From the NCBI RefSeq assembly GCF_029625295.1, contig NZ_CP121112.1, positions 1,116,001-1,180,000 on the forward strand: a stretch of 64,000 nt of DNA. Reading direction: 5' to 3'. Under the pieces are notes generated by a model. It saw only the letters and a program-made list of their open reading frames with translations, searched no databases and was not told the origin of the DNA. A program made the position numbers and the translations under genes. Positions 59,374 to 64,000 of this stretch are shown in pieces. Positions within the stretch are counted from its first letter, which is position 1; the number at the start of each line of letters is the position of its first letter. This DNA is from Flavobacterium gyeonganense. GTDB lineage: Bacteria; Bacteroidota; Bacteroidia; Flavobacteriales; Flavobacteriaceae.

Positions 59374-59863
59374 AGTTTACTGTTTAGTTAAGTTTAATAT
59401 TAATTGTTTATTAAGTTCATTCATCGTGTATGAATTACATTTATCACCAAAAAATTTAGAAGCATATTTATTTATAATACTATTTTTTTAATCCTTCTAA
59501 AACTATTGAAAATAAAGAAATTCATTATTTTTTTATTATAAATAAATTAACATGTAATCGATTGCACAAACATAAAAATTTTTTTTCTATTAAAAATTAT
59601 ATTTCCTAAAAAAATCTTAAAAATAATTATTTATAGAAAAATTATCTGTTTTAAAATATGAAATTCATAATTTTAAAAACAAAAAACCATTAAAGAAGGT
59701 TTTATTATTTTCTAATAGAAGGATTTATTAAACAAAATTCAATCGATTTCAATTTGTGTGAATTTTTAGCAATTTAAGTTAAAAATAGTATTATAAATAG
59801 TTTTCTGACAACTTGTTGAATATTATTTAATATTTACTGAATGATTAAATTTTTTTTAAAATC
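59374..59863. promoter_or_regulatory. AT-rich regulatory region of susC with two AATCGATT palindromes
   Basis: No gene. It contains TGTAATCGATTGCA (59553-59566, a 14-bp palindrome with one mismatched pair) and TTCAATCGATTTCA (59738-59751). Both have the same AATCGATT centre as the site at 46642. The proximal site is 180 bp before the susC start. I see no convincing full promoter. Confidence 0.5.
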
Positions 59864-61020
59864 TCATGAAAACTCACTCCTTTTTATCCTTTTTATTAAA
59901 GCAAAAGTTATAATCATTCCTGTAAATGCCATGCCAATACCCACAAGATTTGGTGATGTGTAATTGTAACCAGCTGCTAAAGGCAGACCACCTACAAAAG
60001 CTCCTAAAGCATTTCCAATGTTAAAACTTGCCTGAAGTGCTGATGAAGCTATCATTTCAGCATCTTTAGCCATCTGAATCATTAACATCTGAATTGGCGC
60101 TATAACTGAAAAAGAAATGGCTCCTGTTAAAAAAGTAAAAATTAATGACAGATATTGATTATAAGAGAAAAAGTAAACCATAAATAAATCAGCGACCATT
60201 AGACACAACAAAGCCATTACAGTTGGTGCTGGCGAATATTTATCAGCTAATTTACCTCCAGCAAAATTTCCAACAACCATCCCTAAGCCTGCCAAAATTA
60301 ATATATAAGACACATCTTCAGGTGAAAACCCGGAAACATTAATTAATAAAGGAGCAATATAACTTATCCATGCAAACAAGCCTCCAAAACCAATTGCTGT
60401 GATTCCAATAATTAACCATGCTTCTGTTTTTTTAAAAACTTCAATTGAGTCTTCATATTCACATCTCCATTTTTTTCTAAAGCAGGCATCCACAGAGAAA
60501 TAAACAAAAAAGTCAGCAGTCCTGTTATGGCAATTAATACAAAGGTATACCGCCATATAAAATGATGACCTATATAAGTACCTATTGGCACACCAATTAA
60601 ATTAGCGAGTGTTAGTCCTGCAAACATAATCGAAATAGCCTGAGCTTCTTTCCCTTTATCCGCCAAACGGCTCGCGACTACCGCCCCAACCCCAAAAAAA
60701 GCACCATGTGGCAATCCGGAAAGAAATCTGGAAGCAAATAAAAAGTTATAATTGGGTGCAATAATTGAAAGCGCATTAAAAACCGTTAACATTAAAGCTA
60801 GAATTAAAAGCATTTTTTTGGGAGGAAAATTGCGACCTAAGATGACTAATAAAGGCGCACCAATAACAACTCCAAGTGCGTAAGCCGAAATTAAGTACCC
60901 GGCAACTGGTATTGAAACCCTCATATCTGAAGCAATGTCAGGAAGTAATCCCATTATCACAAATTCTGTAATTCCAATAGTTAAACCTCCTAAAGAGAGT
61001 GCAATAAGACTTTTTTTCAT
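59864..61020 (-). pseudogene. MFS transporter (AraJ-like), one frameshift
   Basis: Two overlapping frames (61020-60412 and 60556-59864) join if one A is added to the A7 run at 60470-60476, giving ~385 residues and the usual twelve hydrophobic segments. The first half starts KKSLIALSLGGLTIGITEFVIMGLLPDIA, the opening of the AraJ/YdhP group of drug/sugar efflux MFS proteins. GRNFPPKKMLL and RFLSGLPHGAFFGVG are MFS loop motifs. The break falls at the central loop between the two six-helix halves. Substrate is unknown; it may not belong to the pectin locus. A -7/-33 promoter pair lies just upstream, overlapping a divergent promoter. Confidence 0.82.
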
Positions 61021-61057
61021 TTTGATATATTATAGATCAGGAAAAGATTTTACATCG

Positions 61058-61098
61058 CAAAATTACCACCATATAACGTAAAACAAATTGTAAATTTG
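61058..61098. promoter_or_regulatory. divergent promoter region with CAAATT-GTA-AATTTG palindrome
   Basis: Leftward: CAA (61084-61086; TTG on the minus strand), 18-bp spacer, TAATTTTG (61065-61058) for the MFS gene. Rightward: TAAATTTG (61091-61098) for the AraC-type gene. The perfect inverted repeat CAAATT-GTA-AATTTG (61084-61098) covers both elements and could be an operator. Confidence 0.5.
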
Positions 61099-61202
61099 TG
61101 ATATAAAACTGTATATTCAAGATATGCGTAAATTAAAATCAGTTTAAATGACTTTTCTTAACAACAGATTATAAAAACTTCAATCTTATTCAAACGAGAA
61201 AC

Positions 61203-61762
61203 ATGAAATTATATATCAAAAACATGGTTTGCGGCAGATGCAAAATGGTTGTAAAAGCTGAATTTGAAAAACTCGGACTTCAAACTGTTTCAGTTGAACT
61301 TGGTGAAGTTGAGCTTCAGAATACGATTACCGAAAATCAAAAAAAGAGCTTTTAAATCATTTACACACTTTAGGCTTTGATTTAATTGATGATAAAAAAA
61401 GTAAAATAATCGAGAAAATCAAAACACTGATTATTGATTTGGTTCACCATAATAACAGCGAACTAAAAACAAACTTATCAGATTATCTGGCAGAAAACCT
61501 TAATCAGGATTATAATTCACTGAGTAATCTTTTCTCTGAAGTTGAAAACACCACAATTGAGAAATATTTCATCAGTCAAAAAATAGAAAAGGTAAAAGAA
61601 CTAATTATTTACAATGAACTTTCTTTAAGTGAAATAGCTGATACTTTAAATTATAGTAATGTGGCGCATTTAAGCAATCAGTTTAAGAAAGTTACCGGCT
61701 TTACCCCTACCTATTTTAAACAGCTGAAAGACAGGAAACGTATTCAGATCGAGAATTTGTAA
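61203..61762 (+). pseudogene. AraC family regulator with N-terminal HMA-like CxxC domain, one frameshift
   Basis: The frame from the ATG at 61203 gives MKLYIKNMVCGRCKMVVKAE... and stops at 61371. One A added to the A7 run at 61339-61345 carries it into the frame ending at 61762, for ~186 residues. The N-terminal ~65 residues have the ferredoxin-like HMA layout with a CGRC motif. The C-terminal ~90 residues are an AraC HTH pair (KIEKVKELIIYNELSLSEIADTLNYSNVAHLSNQFKKVTGFTPTYFK). A metal-sensing regulator is the natural reading. The HMA-membrane gene 84 bp downstream and the Cys-pair protein fit a metal-homeostasis module. Which metal is unknown. Confidence 0.75.
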
Positions 61763-61846
61763 ATCTTGCAAATCATTCCCAAAATTTTACAATCATACAT
61801 GTTTTTTAGTTCGGAAATTTGTTTTTTTAATTCTAAAACAAATATT

Positions 61847-62560
61847 ATGACACATACCTATCAAATTACCGGAATGACTTGCAGCAGCTGCGAAGAAAAA
61901 GTCAAGAAAGCATTAGAAGCCGAAGATAACATTACAAATGCGATAGTTTCAAAAGATAACGGAACCGCAATTCTATCCATGGCAAAACATGTTCCAATAA
62001 CTAATCTCCAAAAAGCTTTAGATAGTAAATATCAAATTGCAGAAATTAATCATCACGAAATTACTGAAGATACAAGAACCTGGTTTCAAACCTATAAACC
62101 CATTTTATTGATTTTCTTTTATATCAGTTTGGTTACAGTTTTGATTCAGTTCACAAATCATCATTTTGATTTGATGCAGGCTATGCAGCACTTTATGGCA
62201 GGTTTCTTTATTGTCTTCTCATTTTTTAAATTGCTGAACCTAAAAGGCTTTGCAGAAAGTTATGCCATGTATGATGTTCTGGCAAAAAGAATTCCGGTCT
62301 GGGGATACGTTTATGCTTTGTTAGAACTTGGATTAGGAATTGCTTATCTGGTGAATTTTAGCCCGATATTTACAAATACAGTTACATTTATTGTTATGAG
62401 TGTTAGTATTATTGGTGTTTTACAATCGGTTTTGAATAAAAAGAGGATTCAGTGTGCCTGTTTGGGAGCTGTTTTTAATTTACCTATGAGTACTGTAACG
62501 ATTATAGAAGATGGTTTGATGATTTTGATGAGTTTGGCAATGCTTATTTCGCTGCTATAA
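61847..62560 (+). CDS. HMA domain fused to a four-helix membrane domain (MauE/DoxX-like)
   Basis: 237 residues from the ATG at 61847; an upstream start at 61766 would add an improbable leader. Residues 1-66 are a heavy-metal-associated domain with the metal-binding GMTCSSC motif. After a linker, ~150 residues contain four hydrophobic segments (LLIFFYISLVTVLIQF, FMAGFFIVFSFFKLLNL, VYALLELGLGIAYLV, FIVMSVSIIGVL), with CACLGAVFNLPMS between the last two, as in MauE/DoxX-like proteins. It probably passes or senses metal (Cu or Hg) at the inner membrane. It lies between the AraC-type HMA regulator and the small Cys-pair protein. Confidence 0.8.
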   Translation: MTHTYQITGMTCSSCEEKVKKALEAEDNITNAIVSKDNGTAILSMAKHVPITNLQKALDSKYQIAEINHHEITEDTRTWFQTYKPILLIFFYISLVTVLIQFTNHHFDLMQAMQHFMAGFFIVFSFFKLLNLKGFAESYAMYDVLAKRIPVWGYVYALLELGLGIAYLVNFSPIFTNTVTFIVMSVSIIGVLQSVLNKKRIQCACLGAVFNLPMSTVTIIEDGLMILMSLAMLISLL

Positions 62561-62572
62561 TTTAACTAAATC

Positions 62573-62606
62573 TTGAGAATCATCCAACTAAATCTTATTA
62601 TATTTG
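62573..62606 (+). promoter_or_regulatory. promoter of the 49-aa Cys-pair protein gene
   Basis: TTG (62573-62575), 23-bp spacer, TATATTTG (62599-62606), 43 bp before the ATG. Confidence 0.6.
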
Positions 62607-62649
62607 ACCGGATATCGATAGCAACAAAACAATTAAAACTATAAAAAAA

Positions 62650-62799
62650 ATGAAAAAACTATTTACCGTATTAGCGATCGCCTTGTTTACCATTAGTCTT
62701 CAGGCACAGGAAACCAAACCAGCAAAAGAAAAAGCAAAAAAAGAATCTTGCTGTAAAAAGACTGCAACAGAAAAAAAATCCTGTTGTGTAAAAAAATAA
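62650..62799 (+). CDS. 49-aa secreted Cys-pair protein (putative metal-binding)
   Basis: A very short gene: MKKLFTVLAIALFTISLQAQ is a complete signal peptide cut after AQA-type residues. The mature ~29 residues are Lys/Glu-rich with two CC pairs (ESCCKK and KSCCVK) and nothing else. Vicinal Cys pairs bind soft metals such as Cu(I), Zn or Hg. It has its own consensus promoter and a terminator 17 bp after the stop, and follows the HMA-membrane gene, so a periplasmic metal-buffering role is likely. The signal peptide and regulatory signals make it a convincing small gene. Confidence 0.72.
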   Translation: MKKLFTVLAIALFTISLQAQETKPAKEKAKKESCCKKTATEKKSCCVKK

Positions 62800-62815
62800 T
62801 AGAATCTATTTCAAC

Positions 62816-62844
62816 AAAAAAGACCTCAATTAAGGTCTTTTTTT
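62816..62844 (+). terminator. rho-independent terminator after the Cys-pair protein gene
   Basis: AAAAAAGACCT-CAATTA-AGGTCTTTTTTT stem-loop. Confidence 0.85.
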
Positions 62845-62864
62845 ATTTAGGTTTATTTATAAAA

Positions 62865-63317
62865 TCATTTCAAACGAACGCTCCACTCAAAATCCATTTC
62901 AGAAACCTGAACACCTTCTTCATTTGTCCCTATGGATTTCATCCAGAACGTCTGCCCTTCTCCTGTTTCGATGGTTTTCCTGATAGCATCTGCAATTAAA
63001 TGCCCGTCGTTGCAGACAAATGTAATTCTGCCAGTGGCTTTTTTGGTGAAGTTTCCTTTATTGTTGGCAACTAGCATTGAAATTTTCCTTCCGCTTTCCT
63101 GAATTTGTGAGATTACCAAAGCTCCGGTTGTTAATTCTGCTGCCATTGCCTGAACTGCAAAATACATAGAGTTAAAAGGATTTTGATTGATCCACCTGTG
63201 TTTTACCGTTACCGTACAGCTGTTTTGATTAATAGCTTTAACACGTACCCCGCAAAAGTAAGCCGAAGGTAATTTAAACAACACAAATTTATTGAACTTA
63301 GAAACTGAAACTGCCAT
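62865..63317 (-). CDS. DUF4442 family hot-dog fold protein
   Basis: 150 residues from the ATG at 63317; 29 more codons are open upstream (to 63404) but do not fit the family. The pattern NKFVLFKLPSAYFCGVRVKAINQNSCTVTV and WINQNPFNSMYFAVQAMAAELTTGAL matches DUF4442, a hot-dog fold family related to acyl-CoA thioesterases (PaaI/YiiD-like). The Asn-Pro-Phe-Asn-Ser-Met-Tyr segment corresponds to the substrate pocket helix. Activity has not been established for most members. It is convergent with the metal module. Confidence 0.85.
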   Translation of the reverse strand: MAVSVSKFNKFVLFKLPSAYFCGVRVKAINQNSCTVTVKHRWINQNPFNSMYFAVQAMAAELTTGALVISQIQESGRKISMLVANNKGNFTKKATGRITFVCNDGHLIADAIRKTIETGEGQTFWMKSIGTNEEGVQVSEMDFEWSVRLK

Positions 63318-63509
63318 GAGATGTTTTTCATGTAAAAATACAAAAAAACTATGCATGCACAATAAATTGTTTTGAATTCCAAATATCCCCAACAAAATCA
63401 GCATCTAAAAAAGAATTTAAGTCAATAAAACTTAAAATTCAAATTATAATTTTGTTAAAATTTTGTTAATATATGGTACTATGCAAAACAAGATACTGTC
63501 TTTTAGATA

Positions 63510-63517
63510 TATATTTG
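63510..63517 (+). promoter_or_regulatory. putative -7 promoter element of the DUF4870 gene
   Basis: TATATTTG, a perfect TAnnTTTG match 28 bp before the ATG; no clear -33 partner. Confidence 0.45.
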
Positions 63518-63545
63518 CATAAGAAATTACTATATACTTTTAATC

Positions 63546-64000
63546 ATGGAAACATCAACACCACTCATCATGGAAAAAACACCAGAAAAGAACACAGCAG
63601 CATTTACTCATTTGAGTACTTTAAGTCAGTACATTATTCCGTTTGGGAATTATATTTTTCCACTTATCATCTGGACAAGCTATAAAGATAAATCTGAATT
63701 TACAGATCACCACGGAAAACAGGCTTTGAACTTTCAGTTAAGCTTATTGCTTTACACTTTGATTTTAGCACTTATTGCAATCCCGATTTTTGTGACTGTG
63801 GTTTTACAAAATCTTCCAATCGAAGCAATTATTAACGATGAAGATTTTGTTATTAGAAATTTTAATTTTGAAGGAAATATTGGTCTTTTAAGTATTGGTG
63901 CAACAGCCGTTTTACTTTTTGGGGTTTTAAAATTTGTTGAATTCTTTTTAGTGATTTATGCTTCGATAAAAGCTTCGAACGGAGAATTATACAAATATCC
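63546..64000 (+). CDS. DUF4870 domain-containing membrane protein (3' partial)
   Basis: At least 151 residues, cut off by the window end. It begins METSTPLIMEKTPEKNTAAFTHLSTLSQYIIPFGNYIFP. DUF4870 features are the first hydrophobic segment with PLIIW, the conserved DHHGKQALNFQLSLLLY, and two further hydrophobic segments (LILALIAIPIFVTVV and LSIGATAVLLFGVLKFVEFFLVIYA). The last visible part, IYASIKASNGELYKYP, is the usual end of the domain, so only a few residues are missing. It is a small integral inner-membrane protein of unknown function. Confidence 0.88.
   Translation, partial: METSTPLIMEKTPEKNTAAFTHLSTLSQYIIPFGNYIFPLIIWTSYKDKSEFTDHHGKQALNFQLSLLLYTLILALIAIPIFVTVVLQNLPIEAIINDEDFVIRNFNFEGNIGLLSIGATAVLLFGVLKFVEFFLVIYASIKASNGELYKY

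Overview
The window reads as a chromosome segment of a low-GC member of the Bacteroidota, most likely Flavobacterium or a close relative. The signs are TAnnTTTG promoter elements, the absence of clear Shine-Dalgarno sequences, a SusC/SusD pair, type IX secretion (T9SS) sorting tails, and core genes such as DUF4290 and DUF493 beside murA. This assignment is an inference from gene content; no database was searched.

Layout. 1-12.3 kb is core chromosome: a 5'-truncated DUF5686-type outer-membrane protein; a leftward operon DUF493-DUF4290-murA-cation transporter; a rightward AAA ATPase-recQ-fmt group; HU; YqgE; an aminodeoxychorismate-lyase-like aminotransferase; and a START-like protein. A tRNA-Met(CAU) follows at 12.36 kb. 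From its 3' end to an 18-bp direct repeat at 23.46 kb lies an 11-kb integrative element. It carries a tyrosine recombinase, an excisionase-like HTH protein, small element genes, a 22-bp-period iteron array, a 49-nt palindrome and a long structured hairpin. Its main cargo is a tight five-gene leftward operon: a Zn-peptidase, a PD-(D/E)XK nuclease, a HEPN protein, a CoiA/DUF6035-like protein and a second HEPN (ApeA-like) protein. This operon looks like an anti-phage defence system and is the best candidate here for something undescribed.

24-43 kb is an RHS/YD-repeat polymorphic toxin locus, bracketed by two paralogous YadA-head-like repeat proteins. The RHS toxin tip carries a HEKDH zinc-protease-like motif, and a small lipoprotein overlaps its end as the likely immunity protein. 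43-59.4 kb is a pectin utilisation locus: LacI-type regulator, PfkB sugar kinase, T9SS proteins including a 1,496-residue pectinesterase, a PL9-like lyase, a DUF4957/DUF5123 surface protein, SusD and SusC. AATCGATT-centred palindromes there are likely regulator sites. 59.8-64 kb holds an MFS transporter, an AraC regulator with an N-terminal CxxC metal-binding-like domain, an HMA-membrane fusion, a tiny Cys-pair protein, a DUF4442 protein and a 3'-truncated DUF4870 protein.

Quality warning. Seven genes are interrupted by eight frameshifts. Every one is repaired by adding one base to an A/T homopolymer of 6-8. This suggests either systematic homopolymer under-calling or slippage mutation, so these genes may be intact in the organism. 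I list them as pseudogenes over their full reconstructed span.
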